Assembly: GCA_024516035.1 (NCBI GenBank)
Contig: CM044966.1
Location: forward strand, 15,204,346-15,268,345
Source: Bactericera cockerelli
Taxonomy: Eukaryota > Arthropoda > Insecta > Hemiptera > Triozidae
Length of the DNA: 64,000 nucleotides
Direction of reading: 5' to 3'
In this document: in pieces, positions 1-10,915 of the stretch
How the letters are laid out: every line of letters begins with the position of its first letter
How positions within the stretch are numbered: position 1 is the stretch's first letter
Notes under the pieces: generated by a model
What the model was told of the DNA's origin: nothing
The model's database searches: none
The model's input: only the letters and a program-made list of their open reading frames with translations
Translations under genes and position numbers: made by a program

Positions 1-95
1 ATTTTTCCGTTAGAAAAGTCTGCTCCGACCGGGAATCGTACTCAGGATCTCTAGACTACGGGCAGTAGTCAAAAACCGTTACGCCACAAAGTCTG
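1..95 (-). mobile_element. SINE family F (tRNA-like head), partial
   Basis: On the minus strand, CTCCGTGGCGTAACGGTT-like sequence (here partly mutated), then GTTCGATCCCCGGT-type B box and GAGCAGACTTTTC. Other copies: 22439-22592 (-), 33733-34060 (+), 35800-36012 (-), 39345-39690 (-), 53625-53800 (+, body only), 54165-54335 (-). Full copies end in a body with AATGGAGGGTAAAACCCC. Confidence 0.75.
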
Positions 96-574
96 TAGGT
101 ATACACATAATAATAATATTATTAGGTTACAGTATAAATACAGGTGTGACAATAAATGTGACATGACATGTGTATGTTTATGTACATTGTACATCATTAT
201 TTGTTGGGCTCGTTTGCTGAATTGCTCAACGAGAAAAAAACGTGCATTTAAAAATGCTCAATGCACTCTCATCGCGATATAATTGTAGTCGTCGAGAGAT
301 CACGCGCTGACCTTTTTGATAAATGCTCAAACAAAGCTCTCTTTCGAGTCTCTCCTCTCTCTCTATCTCGAGTCTGGTCCTTTTTGGAGCACCATGTGGT
401 GAAACTGTTTTATTTTTTAGCCCAGTGGCCAGCCTAGGTTATAAATAATGGAGAAAATTTTCAAATTTACCGAAAGACCGAACATAAATAATTTATGTTT
501 TATTTAAATTAAACTAGAAGTACCTATGACGAAATTGGAGACTTCCCATCAATAATAATAATAATGCTTTTTCT

Positions 575-855
575 TTGTGTTATTATGTCACAATTTTAGT
601 GGGTAGCGCAGAATCATAGGACTTTACCACTTTAATTTACAATATCTTATATTTTATTTTTTTGCCTAAGATTCTGCCACTGGTCGCTGCTTCACATCAA
701 AGCAGCTACTCATTTTTCCTCACGAGGTATGAGTGGACCCCGAACATCCAAGTACAGAGCAGAAAAAATCCTCCCCCGCTGGGAATCGAACCTAGGTCAC
801 CATGTGTGCAATGCCTAGCGCGCTAACTCGATCTGCCACAGTGACTACAACTCGC
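575..855 (-). mobile_element. SINE family C
   Basis: The minus-strand head has GTGACTACAGTG-type start, GAGTTAGCGCGCTAGGCATT and GGTTCGATTCCCAGCG; the body has CTGTACTTGGATGTTCGGGG and TACCTCGTGAGGAAAAATGA. Other copies: 20725-20920 (+), 25380-25590 (-), 26375-26610 (-), 37390-37565 (+), 42500-42600 (-), 50280-50500 (-), 52030-52310 (+). Confidence 0.8.
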
Positions 856-869
856 TCTGCCACAGTGAC

Positions 870-1335
870 TACTGAGACTTCCCATCAAGTTGACATTTTC
901 ATGTCTTTGCTCTGGCACATAACCAAAATTATGTGACGAAATTATGTAACGATATTATGTAACGATATTATGTAACGATATTATGTAACGATATTATGTA
1001 ACGATATTATGTAACGAAATATCGAATTGTAAAGGGAGAGAAGTCTTCTAATATCGGATATCGATATTATGGTTTCGATATTATCGATATACTAATATCG
1101 ATATTTTCGTTTCGATATTGCAACCCTAAGAGAAGAGAGAAGGTATGTGTCATGCGCACAATACGAAATTTGGTCAGTTGGGTTTTGGACCTTGAATAGT
1201 AAAGATGAAAATGTCGAAATGGTTGCAGACTCGTATGCAAGCGTTTTTTTAAACAAAAATTTAACATCGCTTTCAACTGCATGGTCATATTTTCACTTCG
1301 TGCTTCACTATTTCAAATTCTTACTAACCACTGTC
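870..1335 (+). repeat. Interspersed repeat with (TATGTAACGATAT)n and ATATCGATAT motifs
   Basis: Shared with an inverted copy at about 42600-42960, including the ATGTCTTTGCTCTGGCACAT start, a 13-bp tandem repeat (six units here, two there) and a stretch ending AACATCGCTTTCAACTG. Short open frames inside are present in both copies but look incidental. Confidence 0.75.
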
Positions 1336-1339
1336 ACGG

Positions 1340-2184
1340 AAAGGTCCTTGAGATTATACAAAATAAAGCGCAAAAATTTGAAATTACAATTTACAATAAT
1401 CTTTTGAAGAAAAAAGTGATAAAAAATTCATATCACTGAGTTTTAAATAAATTTATTGCTTAAATTTGTTGCTTCATCAATAAAAGCCATCAGTTCTTAG
1501 CTTTTAAATAATATTTGTTGTTTGTAGTTGTCTTTAGTACCATAGTTGAATAATTATCTTTTTCGTCTGAATAGGTACATTAAAATGAAAAGGAGCTATT
1601 CTTGAAGTTATGGCACCAATGGGTGTTTGGGGATATGGGTTTCACCCATCAAAATGCAAGCATGTTAAAGGCTTGTCCTGGTGCACTGTTTCAAGACTTT
1701 GAGAAGATCAAGAAGATTGAGTAGTGCCAATTCTCTTTTCATTTGACAGGTAAATATAGCACAAAAGATAATCCTTGTAAGACTTGCTTGTATTACAGTG
1801 TGTACAATGACGCTTTCAGCTGATAAACTTTGATCAATATTAGGCCATAGTGTGTAGAAATAAGAAGTGTGGAAACCACCCCCTGCCGGCCTGCATTGTG
1901 GCCACTAGTATTGCAAAAGAGTCTCCCCTCCTCTTCCCTCATCAAATTTCTTCCCCTGTATCAAATGTAAACACAATCATAAACAGTTCATATCGAGACA
2001 GACCGCATGAAATATTCTACTCCTTTGCAATGTTGTGCGCTATGTGGCATTTTCATGCAACTGGGGTTTGTTTCCTCACTTCTGATTTCTACATGCTATG
2101 ATTAGGCCTTTAGTAACAGTATTTTGCATCACTAGTCACTTTGGAAATGTCAAAGCAACTAGTGCCCTTATTTTGACCCAGCTT
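1340..2184. other. No recognised gene
   Basis: Mostly AT-rich single-copy DNA. The stretch 1860-2060 is less AT-rich, but no frame shows splice sites or family resemblance. Confidence 0.5.
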
Positions 2185-2284
2185 NNNNNNNNNNNNNNNN
2201 NNNNNNNNNNNNNNNNNNNNNNNNNNNNNNNNNNNNNNNNNNNNNNNNNNNNNNNNNNNNNNNNNNNNNNNNNNNNNNNNNNNN
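2185..2284. other. Assembly gap, 100 N
   Basis: A run of exactly 100 N, the usual placeholder for a scaffold join of unknown size. Sequence on the two sides need not be adjacent in the genome. Confidence 0.97.
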
Positions 2285-2439
2285 TTAGCACTGGGACAAA
2301 TTTGAATTGGAATGTGCATTCGCTGTTATTATTATTATTCTTAGGACTTTTATGATTGGAAACTCTCGTCAATATACCTAATATTACATTTGGTTTGGGG
2401 GTGCTGTCAAAATTTTACGAAAAGAAAAACTATGCAACA

Positions 2440-2560
2440 TTTAATACATGTCTGCAAGGCCTAGTGGTGAAGTGGTTATGTCAGGGAGAGGGAATTCTAA
2501 CTAGGGGGCCAATAGTTCAAGTCTCACGTGTAGTGATTATCGAGAATTCTGTTAGAGTGG
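2440..2560 (+). mobile_element. Degenerate tRNA-like SINE fragment
   Basis: GGCCTAGTGGTGAAGTGGTT resembles an A box and AGTTCAAGTCTCACG a B box, spaced as in a tRNA-derived head. No matching copy was found in the window. Confidence 0.45.
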
Positions 2561-2599
2561 TTAGGTATCATAATAAATTCATTTCTTTTAATTTATAAA

Positions 2600-3860
2600 A
2601 ATGATTAGCTGACGCAAATATGTATGATGATAATTTTGGAATAACGTTTATTTTTCACGACCATTGTAGGTTTTTTTTCAACATACATGAGAAAAAAAAT
2701 GTTCAAAAGAAAGAAAATAAGAATTTATAAAGGACTTACTCTTTACTCTACTGATTATTTGGAGAAGAATCCATTCGCTGGATTTCGAACAAAACTTGTG
2801 AATGGCTTTTTCATTGAAGTCAGAATCAAATATGTATGTTTGAAATCATTTTTTTGTCAAGTGAAAACAGAAAACTTAATAAAAGATGTCAACTGAATAG
2901 ATTTTGTTTTTCCATACCTCATTTGAAATGTAATTACCTAATTTCTATGTGATAAAAAAACAATACAATCTATACTTTTTTCATTAAAAGTAAAAATATA
3001 CATTTTTAACTTTAAAGAGAATGAATTGATAATGCTAATTTAATTTTAATATCCTTTATAAGAAGTTTCAAACCCAACTGAAATTGATTGCACAAATTTA
3101 ATCTTAAAATGAATTCAAAAAGGATAAAATAAATGTTATAATTATAGACCTATATGTTTATAAAACTTTGGGTAAAATAAACTGTTAGCTAAAGTCAGTG
3201 ATTAATTGTTATTTGTTACACTGTACTTTAAATCATTTAATAAATTGTAACCGATAGTTAAATAATTTTCAAAACAAAAACACGTGAAATTATTAACATA
3301 AATTCGTGGAACGAAAGGGTATAGGACAACGCGGTACGCACAGACGCACTACGCGGTAGGTACTAATTTGTTAGTTCCGGATTCCGGAAGGAGTTCAGTG
3401 GATGAAGGGGAAGCCGGAGGGCTTCCCCTCTTCCTCCTCTGAACGGAAATCTAAAAATAATTCGAATTTTTACCACATCAGTCACATCACTCTATTAGCT
3501 CTGCAGTCAGTTAGAAATTTTTAAGCGGACACTATTTGCCTCCTTCTCGTCTCCCCCGAGACCAAACCGCTGTGCTGGTTGGTTTGGTTGCTCCATGCCT
3601 TCTCTTTCAATAAGGCATGAGCAGAGAAAAGAGAAATGCTCTACGGAGCGCGGCAGCGTTCCGCACGGAGAAACCAAAAAGTAAGAAGCGCGTTAGATAT
3701 AGCTCCGTGAAGTTGGCTCGCCCCTAAAACCAATATGAAAGCTTTATTAGTCAAAAGTTTATGTTTATGTTCTCTACAATCAAGCTTGGCTAAGGTTTAT
3801 CTAATTAGGTACCTAGTTTTTATTTAGCATGATTTTTTTTATCATAATGATATTTTTTAT
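2600..3860. other. No recognised gene; AT-rich with one GC-richer patch
   Basis: 2600-3290 is AT-rich. 3320-3720 is GC-richer with a small inverted repeat around 3398-3430 (GGGGAAGCC / GGCTTCCCC). No open frame or splice pair supports an exon. Confidence 0.5.
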
Positions 3861-3899
3861 GAATTTTTGTTCGAAATATGCGTAATGATTTTCATTCAC

Positions 3900-4000
3900 T
3901 TCAAGCTAGAGAGACATGAAAAAAAAAAACTTTTCTTTCCTTTTCGTCTGGGGGTGCTGGAGTTCCGCAGCTCCTTAGCACCGGCCGTCCCTGCATACAA
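3900..4000 (+). repeat. Interspersed repeat family L
   Basis: Shares TCTGGGGGTGCTGGAGTTCC and GCTCCTTAGCACCGGCCG with copies at 43450-43555 and 55575-55675. Function unknown. Confidence 0.7.
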
Positions 4001-4266
4001 TTGTATTTATAGAATGCATGTTTACAAATTTACATACTTGCACTATTCAGGACTTCCATAAGATCTCACCCAGGCCTGGGTTTCTCGGAAACGACTCAAA
4101 ATATCTAAGAACGCAAAAACCCGTATTCGTTTATTTTAAGGGGATTAATTTTCAGCTGCTTACCAGGCCCCAGTCAGGCTGGGCATGAACCAACATTTAA
4201 AATCTTAAATAGAATGTTATGTCGTGTGGCATATTGTTGTAAGGTCTCATTGAGAGAAGTTCACTG

Positions 4267-4299
<33 letters not shown>

Positions 4300-4359
4300 A
4301 GTTAGACACAACATACCGTTCTCGAGATACAGGGCCGGACGTCCTCAGCAATATCCATA

Positions 4360-4430
4360 TTTTGGCATAATGGGACTACCTGTCTTGCGCTGACAGTCTA
4401 AATAAAGCACTACTTATACTTATACATTTA
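4360..4430 (+). mobile_element. Retroposon 3' end (LINE-like tail)
   Basis: TTGGCATAATGGGACTACCT and CTAAATAAAGCACTACTTAT followed by short T/A repeats. Copies: 26708-26772 (+), 33370-33432 (-), 50236-50270 with 50505-50532 (+, split). A fixed 3' end with AATAAA fits a non-LTR retroposon tail. Confidence 0.65.
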
Positions 4431-4539
4431 TAGTGAAGTGGCGGTCTAGCTCAAAATATTTTGTTTGAGTAAGAGAACAAAGGTTAGAGGACTCTCAAGT
4501 GTATAATATTTTACTAGGGTTAGGGATATTAGACTTTTA

Positions 4540-5170
4540 AAACTTATGGAAAAGTTAGGGATTTTTTCACATATTATAAGGGAAATTTCGACTTACCTCT
4601 TTATTTACATATGTGGGATTTTTGACTTACCTCTCACTCGTTATTACTAAAACTTATGGAAAGTTGGGGATTTCAGAGATTTTTTGACTTGCCTCTTTAT
4701 TAAGAAATAATCTGGGGTTTTTTGACTTACCTCTCACTCGTTATTACTAAAACTTACGGAAAGTTGGGGATTTCAGGATTTTTGACTTGCCTCTTTATTA
4801 AGAAATAATCTGGGGTTTTTTGACTTACCTCTCGCTCGTTCTTATTAAAACTTACGGAAAGTTAGACATTTTTCACATATTATCATAAGGGAATTTTCGA
4901 CTTACCTCTTCATTTAAATATGTGGGATTTTTGACTCACCTCTCGCTCGTTATTAGTAAAACTTGTGGAAAAGTTGGGGATTTCATAGAGATTTTTGACT
5001 TACCTCTTTATTAAGAAATCTGGGATTTTTGACTTACCTCTCGCTCGTTATTACTAAAACTTTTGGAAAAGTTGGGGATTTCATAGAGATTTTTGACTTA
5101 CCCCTTTATTAAGAAATCTGGGATTTTTGACTTACCTCTCGCTCGTTATTACTAAAACTTATGGAAAGGT
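4540..5170. repeat. Satellite with paired AGGTAAGT motifs
   Basis: Degenerate tandem units of about 95-110 bp: AAACTTATGGAAAGTTGGGG, a TTTTTGACTTACCTCT half followed by TTATTAAGAAAT, then a second TTTTTGACTTACCTCT half followed by CGCTCGTTATTACT. On the minus strand most halves contain AG|GTAAGTC, a perfect 5' splice-site consensus, about twice per unit. No adjacent exon was recognised. Confidence 0.85.
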
Positions 5171-5199
5171 TAGGCATGGCCCGCAAGATGGCTACTAAG

Positions 5200-5985
5200 G
5201 ATTGAATCGTATTGCTATAGACGACAGGCCGGTACTGTTTGAAGTCTTCGGAAGTGAAGCCACTCTCGTGAATGATTCTGGAATGAGAAGAGACAAGGGG
5301 GTTGATTAGTACGATGAAAGAATATATTCCGAGGTGAAGCCACTTTTGTGAACACTGAGATCATATAACATAGAGAGAACCCGATGTATCAGGATTTGCG
5401 TCCAAGAGGGACCATCAGCTGTTTTCAAAATCAGTGCCGGAGTTGTAGTAATTTTTCTCTCGCGAAGGGACCGGGTACCTAAACTACCTAATTCTTCTAA
5501 AATAATATTTTTCCTTTTTTCATACTTACATATTAGTTATTTTTGTCTTTGCTTCTTCTTTTGCTTTCATTATTTTCTACTTATTATATAGTAATATAAG
5601 GCTTGGTATGTGACGTGAAAATTAAGGATGTTTCGTTATTCGCCACTGCAAGAGGTAAACAAAAAATTCAAATAAATTGAACCAATCAGAAGCCGGGATT
5701 TGTTGAAAAAGGGACCATCAGTTGTTCACAGTTGGACGCATAAATTTGTTCAACTCGAGATAGGCAAGAACCTCTCTATGATATATGATCTCAGTGTTTG
5801 TGAATGATTCTGGAATGAGAAGAGACAAGGAGGTTGATTATTAAGAGGAAAGAAGATATCCTCAGGTTGATTATTAAGAGGAAAGAAGATATCCTCAGGT
5901 AAAGTCACTTTCGTGAATGATTCTGGAATGAGAAGAGACAAGGAGGTTGATTATTCAGAGGAAAGAAGATAAATAATGAAATGTA
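5200..5985. repeat. Repeated GATTCTGGAATGAGAAGAGAC blocks
   Basis: The block CTGGAATGAGAAGAGACAAG with GAGGTTGATTA appears at 5275, 5810 and 5920; a 33-bp AAAGAAGATATCCTCAGG unit is duplicated at 5850-5900. No gene is seen. Confidence 0.7.
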
Positions 5986-6099
5986 AAAATAGATAACAAT
6001 ATGTATATGTGCACAGAAAACGGAATAAAGTTGGAAAAGTTTGAGAAAAATAATTCAAGATAAAATATGTATTAAAAATAAAATGGAAAAATATGAGTG

Positions 6100-6470
6100 G
6101 GTAGGAGAATTGAGAGAGAGAGAGGGAGAGAGATAAATATGTACTCTGTCAAAAGCAAAAAGGAGGGCTAGAGTAAGAAAGAAGAAGGAGATATAAGGAG
6201 AGAGGGAGGGAAGGAGAGATAGCTAAACAGGAAAATAGGGAGGGAGAAAGAGAGAGGGAGATATAAAGAGCCAGTAGGCGAAGCAGGAGCGAGAGAGAAA
6301 GAGAGAGGGTGATATAAAGAAAGATGGAGGGAAAGGAATCGGATATGACATTCAAACTATGAGAGGGATGGGAATATGAAATTTACGAGAGAGGGAGAGA
6401 GACAGATGTATAGAGATATGAATGAAGTTAAAAGAGCGAGCGAGATAGAGAGACGGGACAGAGGTTTCCC
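6100..6470. repeat. GA-rich low-complexity tract
   Basis: Purine-rich on the plus strand (GAGAGAGAGGG-type). Open frames here are compositional artefacts. Confidence 0.9.
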
Positions 6471-6639
6471 TAAGGAAAAACGACACTAGCGCTGCGAGGA
6501 AAAGACGGTCAGTGCGGGAACTAAAACTTTCCCTTATCGATTTTTCTCTCCCTTTTCTTCTCTCTCCCTCCCTTTCCTTCTCTCTCCCTCTTTCTCTCTC
6601 CCTTTCCTAATATATCATACTTCTTGTTAATACATCTTC

Positions 6640-6990
6640 CCACCTGTGTGTCCTTGAGCGGGTGAGCTCGTCACCTCGGAAGGTCGATGGTTCGAGTCCC
6701 AAATTGGGTGTGATTTTAGAACAGCTAGTTTCAGTAACCGTGATATCACGGTTGTGCTCCTCACAAATATAATTATGATGATTTGTGGCTGACTTATAAA
6801 ATAGGACTAAAAACAGTTTTGTTTTAAATGGAGTGACTTATCGACCTCAGTAGCGGCGGACTTGTAACCTGGAGGTCGGTGGTGCAAGTTCCGGTTTCAG
6901 CGTAGATTTAGTAAAGCGAGTTTGAGTAGTTGTGACATCACGAAAGTGATTAACACAAATATGATAACATCTAACTGTGATAACTTTTAA
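6640..6990 (+). mobile_element. Two SINE family B copies, one degenerate
   Basis: 6840-6985 has CGACCTCAGTAGCGGCGGAC, AACCTGGAGGTCGG, GTAAAGCGAGTTTGAGTAG and TGACATCACGAAAGTGATTA; 6655-6770 is a diverged relative. Other copies: 11480-11605 (-), 14465-14625 (-), 20650-20715 (- body), 21065-21165 (- head), 25715-25865 (+), 29300-29400 (- body), 40020-40135 (+), 44785-44935 (-), 55035-55190 (-), 56870-57015 (-). Confidence 0.78.
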
Positions 6991-7199
6991 ATGGAGTAAC
7001 TTAAGAACTGACTGTAACTTGAGATCCCTAATTTGTCTGCCTTATCATAGGATAAGGAAAGTAAAAACTGAGGCTCTTAGTAATGCTGTGCTACCCACAA
7101 AAAATGTGAAAAATCTACTTCACCACAGAGAATTTGGACTGCTTCGACCCACTCCGAGTATTTCAATATCCCTTCTTCCCACATAACTTATCTTCTGTC

Positions 7200-7740
7200 C
7201 TTCTCTTTAACATTTTTTACTATTCGTCCTTTTAAACTTCCCACGTCATGTTTTTTTTCACTCTCATTCTATCTCTTTTTCTGTTTTTTTTTTTTTCTCT
7301 CACTTTCTTTCTTTTTCTTCTTTTTTTCTCTCACTTTCTTTCTCTCTTTTTTTTCACTTTCTTTCTTTCTTTCTATCTCTTTCTCTTCTTCTTCTCTCTT
7401 TCTCTTCTTCTTCTCTCTTTCTCTCACTCTTTAATTGTTTCTCCCTCCTTCCCTTCTTTACTTCTTTTTTAATTTTCTTTATATCTTTCTTTCTTTTTTA
7501 TCTCTCTCTTTTTCTTTCTTTCTTACTCACTCTCTCTCTCCCCAACATTTACAATTCTATATTTGAACCTTCCCACGGCTCTGTAGCTCTCTTTCTTAAT
7601 AATATGTACTCTTTCTTTCCCTTCTCTCCCTTTCACTTTCTCTCCCAAACAGTTCATATCATATAACCTTCCCACTGCTTTCATACCAAACTCTCCTCCT
7701 GAATACGTATTCTCTCCCTCCCTCTCTCTCTTCCGGTCCC
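7200..7740. repeat. CT-rich low-complexity tract
   Basis: Long CTTT/CTCT runs on the plus strand. The open frame here (Phe/Leu/Ser only) is compositional. Confidence 0.9.
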
Positions 7741-7959
7741 CAGTTTGGTAACTGCTGAGCGTCGGCGTCGTTAGGTCTGGATGGAAAAATGGCGAGAATC
7801 TTCAGGATAAAGTGGGGCAGAAGCGGAAAAAAACGTGGTAAGCTGTAGATAATGAGTGGTAAGCTACCTGCTTGCCATGCGGAAAGTCTAGGGTTCGAAT
7901 CTCAGAGCCGAAAAAATATTTGTACTGAAAATTTGGTTAATTTGTTTGTTATTATTTTT

Positions 7960-8212
7960 TTTAAAGTGGGGTTTAACGTCGCTTTCAACTGCCATGGTCA
8001 TATCACGACGGGGGTTTTACCCTCCATTCGCAGGAAACTCACAAACCTGCTACTCACATTGACCTCACCCAGCCTGAGTGGGGCCGGGAAAAGCCAGCGT
8101 CACGAGAATTAGAATTTGAATGGTCACCCATCCAAGTCTTAACCTCGCTGGATGTCGCTTAACTTCGGTGTTCTGAAGGGAACCGGTGTATTCAACATGC
8201 CATCGACGCTGG
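7960..8212 (-). mobile_element. 5S-rRNA-derived SINE
   Basis: The minus strand from 8212 reads CAGCGTCGATGGCATGTTGAA, then ACACCGGTTC, CACCGAAGTTAAGC and GACTTGGATGGGTGACC. This is the order of an animal 5S rRNA gene, including its box A/C promoter region, but diverged. It is followed by a body (CTCAGGCTGGGTGAG ... GTAAAACCCCCGTCG ... GACCATGGCAG). Body-only or partial relatives: 10390-10530, 22835-22925, 54825-54915; another 5S-like head is at 18280-18350 (+). Confidence 0.75.
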
Positions 8213-8339
8213 CTAATTTGTTTGTTAGGAGCAACGTGTATATGTTGTCCAATATTGAAGTATACTACGGGATATGCAACCTGCAATACAGACTTAAGTT
8301 GCGTTTGTGTTATGGCTATGAAATAGAAAAGACTGTGAT

Positions 8340-8742
8340 AAGGTACGAGCGTACGAATTGCTCAGTGGTTAAGCACTCGTTTGCCATACGGAAGGTGCCG
8401 GGTTCGAACCCCCGCGCCGACAAAAATTTGTACTCAAAATTTGGATACGGTTGTTTGTTAAGGGACACCTTCCGGTGCGCTCGTGATGACCCAGCACCTA
8501 AATGGAAAGCAGTGTGTCACTTCTCGCCCATCAGAGGGGAGACATACTACGGGATGGGCAGGCTACAACACAAACCACAAGCGTCTACAGTAGCTCCTGT
8601 TTCATGTAGGTACCATTTTCTTAGTCATTAAGATTTCAGGTTAGTCATAAGTTTATTATAATTTTAGTCATAAATAAGTTAAGTTAGAGACAATGTATTA
8701 TGGATGTATTCGTAGATTAAAAACAAGGCTGTGAAACACTCA
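8340..8742 (+). mobile_element. SINE family D, left part (split by an insertion)
   Basis: The head has GAATTGCTCAGTGGTTAAGC and GGGTTCGAACCCCCGC; the body has ACCTTCCGGTGCGCTCGTGA, ATCAGAGGGGAGACATACTA and CAAGCGTCTACAGTAGCTCC. The tail AAGGCTGTGAAACACTCA is cut at 8742 and resumes at 9761. Other copies: 7850-7930 (head), 13750-13905 (-), 17935-18215 (-), 29550-29632 (-), 48625-48690 (head), 55810-56005 (+). Confidence 0.82.
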
Positions 8743-9760
8743 CAGGGTGTCTACTAAATGGTCAAAGTAAAATTCCCTGACTTTTCCAGGTTTTCCAGGC
8801 CATGTTTCCAGTTTTTCCAGTTTCTCCAGTCTACTTTTTTAAGGAGACATTATATGTCATATAATAGGTATTATAAGACCTCAATTTGCCTTCTTTTTTT
8901 TTTTCTTTTATTTTGCAAGCCCACCGCCACCGCCAACGAACCAAACATTTTTTCTAAATCAATTAAATGAGTTTTCTGGTACGTTCTACGATATCAACAT
9001 TTAGTACTGGGGAATAGACATCAGCAGGATGTCGAATGGGTGGATATTATGTACAAATTGCTTACTCATGTACTGATTGATTATTAGTACACAAAAGGTA
9101 ACGCATATTAAAATAATAGTAAATCTGCAAATTAGAAATGTCATATTTTTAGAAAACGTGTTTGGTTCCTTGCTTTTTTTTTCAAATAAAAAATCTAGTG
9201 TGATCACCACAAGACTTTCCTTACCCTATTGCTAAGAAATCACCAATTCTTTTCTCGTAAATTTGATAAAAGTTCGCAACGGTACCGGTAGCTCTTACCA
9301 AAAATGTGTTAGGAATGTTAAAAAAAGAAATACACAAATTATATTCTTATATTTTTTGAAATTTCGCCGAATACTACTTTCCTCAACTAAATGTAATAAA
9401 TCAACACAAAAATAGGAACCCTAAAGAAAATTGAGGAACTTTCAGGGAAAACCCTGAAAAAAAAGTCCTGCTAAATTTTTGTTAATCTTATCAAAAAGTG
9501 ATTCAGAGTGTTTTGTGTTTCTTACCAAAGAAGCATTATCACACTGCCTGGACTACAGTGGCGCCGCAGGCGAATTTTTTTTATTTATCATTTTCATGAC
9601 AAAATTGGATCTTCAAAAAAATTCCCTGACTTTTTATGTTTTTTCACAAAATTCCCTGACTTACGGTGTTTTTTCACAAAATTCCCTGACTTTTCTGGTC
9701 TCGAAAAATTCCCTGACAATTCCAGGTTTTCCAGGTTTTCCCTGACCAGTAGACACCCTG
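8743..9760. mobile_element. 1,018-bp TIR element with ACTCA target duplication
   Basis: Begins CAGGGTGTCTACT and ends AGTAGACACCCTG, a 13-bp perfect inverted repeat. The subterminal regions repeat AAATTCCCTGACTTTTCC on both sides. It is flanked by ACTCA at 8738-8742 and 9761-9765. The related SINE at 55985-56003 has the uninterrupted AAACACTCATCTT. No transposase is encoded, so it is non-autonomous. Confidence 0.88.
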
Positions 9761-9997
9761 ACTCATCTTAAAAAAAAAAACAAGTTGAAATCATCTTTCT
9801 TTTAAACGTTTTGATAAAGACCAGCCAGGTGTTGAGTCCACCCGTCGGTCGGACCTTTTTGTAGCCAAGACAAGATAGTAGGTAATCTTGCAGCTGCTTC
9901 AATGTAGTTCAAAGGGATGACAATTAAATAAAGGTATTGGGGGAATTGTGTCTCATTCAAATCAGTGGTTCTCTCCATCTGCTTGAAGGATGACACT

Positions 9998-10130
9998 TAG
10001 GGCGGAATTAATAGACAACATCAATAACTTAAGTCGTTGGTAAGTGTCGGATTTTCCTATCTTACACAGTACGCAATCCGTGACTTAGCGCCACAGAGGT
10101 ATTACAAAAACGTCTCTTAATTCCGCCCTT
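9998..10130. mobile_element. MITE, ~131 bp, copy 1
   Basis: TIRs AGGGCGGAATTAATAGAC and GTCTCTTAATTCCGCCCT. Internal CTTACACAGTACGCA and GTGACTTAGCG are shared with the next copy. Flanked by TTA. Confidence 0.82.
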
Positions 10131-10260
10131 AGGGCGAAATTAATAGACAAATTCTATATCACAAGTCACTGCTGAGCGTCGGTTTAACCTATCTTACTCA
10201 GTACGCATTCTATGACTAATACACAGAGGTATTAGAAAAACGTCTATTAATTCCGCCCTT
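10131..10260. mobile_element. MITE, ~130 bp, copy 2 in tandem
   Basis: Starts immediately after copy 1 with AGGGCGAAATTAATAGAC and ends GTCTATTAATTCCGCCCT. Same internal order, diverged. Further copies: 11249-11376 (opposite orientation) and a diverged one at about 39805-39950. Confidence 0.82.
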
Positions 10261-10544
10261 AAAGAAGGTGTAGGTAGGTATTGTGTGAATTTGGTGTCAT
10301 CCAGATCAGTGATTCTCAACCTTTTCTCCACGATCGCCCTGTTTTTTAAATTTGTGTATTTAATATCGCCTTTAACTGCCTGGTCATATCCGAACGCGGC
10401 CGGTGGTAAAATGTTTTGGCAATACTGCCACATAAACTGGACTAAAATGAGGTCATATCACAACGGGGGTTTTACCCTCCATTCGCTAGAAACTCACAAA
10501 CTATAAGCTACTCAAATTAACCTCAACCAAAATGATCACGTAAT

Positions 10545-10915
10545 AATCACACTCTGAGGGTTAGGTGGTAGAAAATGCTTTGACCATTAAGCTCGCCTAG
10601 TGGGACTATTATTATAAAAAAGACTTTTTAAGTCAAAAGAAAAAGGAACCTAATGAGAACGTCACAGACCTCAAGCGTCTTCAGTTCCTAGCTCCTGTTT
10701 AATAATCACACTCTTTAGTGGAAGGTAACCACCAGGCGATGTTAATGCTCAAAGCATTTTCTAACAACTAACCCTCAGAGTCTTATTATTATGTGGTCAC
10801 AAACTCAAATTAATGAGGAAAAATAAATTCGTGCACCGGATGGGATTCGAACCAACGGATCCCTACGGTACCTGGATTACCAGACTAGCGCGTTAACCGC
10901 TTGACTACCAGTACA
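10545..10915 (-). mobile_element. SINE family E with partial inverted copy
   Basis: 10700-10915 on the minus strand has the head TGGTAGTCAAGCGGTTAACG, GGTTCGAATCCCATCCGG, then CCTCATTAATTTGAGTTTGT, ACCCTCAGAG-type body and a CTTCCACTAAAGAG end. 10545-10610 is an opposite-strand body piece. Other copies: 21245-21410 (+), 32680-32800 (+ body), 45705-45900 (-), 47340-47640 (-), 52850-53000 (-), 53130-53310 (-). Confidence 0.75.

Noticed and set aside
1147..1407. 86-codon open frame with relatives at 42556-42915
   Set aside because: It lies in an interspersed repeat full of ATATCGATAT; the opposite strand is equally open in part, so coding is not supported.
3320..3720. GC-richer patch as promoter or first exon of G-alpha
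   Set aside because: It lies downstream of the P-loop exon relative to transcription, and no matching coding frame or donor was found.
7248..7472. Open frame of 74 codons rich in Phe/Leu/Ser
   Set aside because: It comes only from a CT-rich low-complexity tract.
8112..8212. Possible 5S rRNA gene
   Set aside because: Only the order of motifs fits; substitutions and the attached SINE body show it is a derived element.
8152..8631. 159-codon open frame
   Set aside because: It runs through a 5S-derived SINE and a tRNA-derived SINE; no protein family resemblance.
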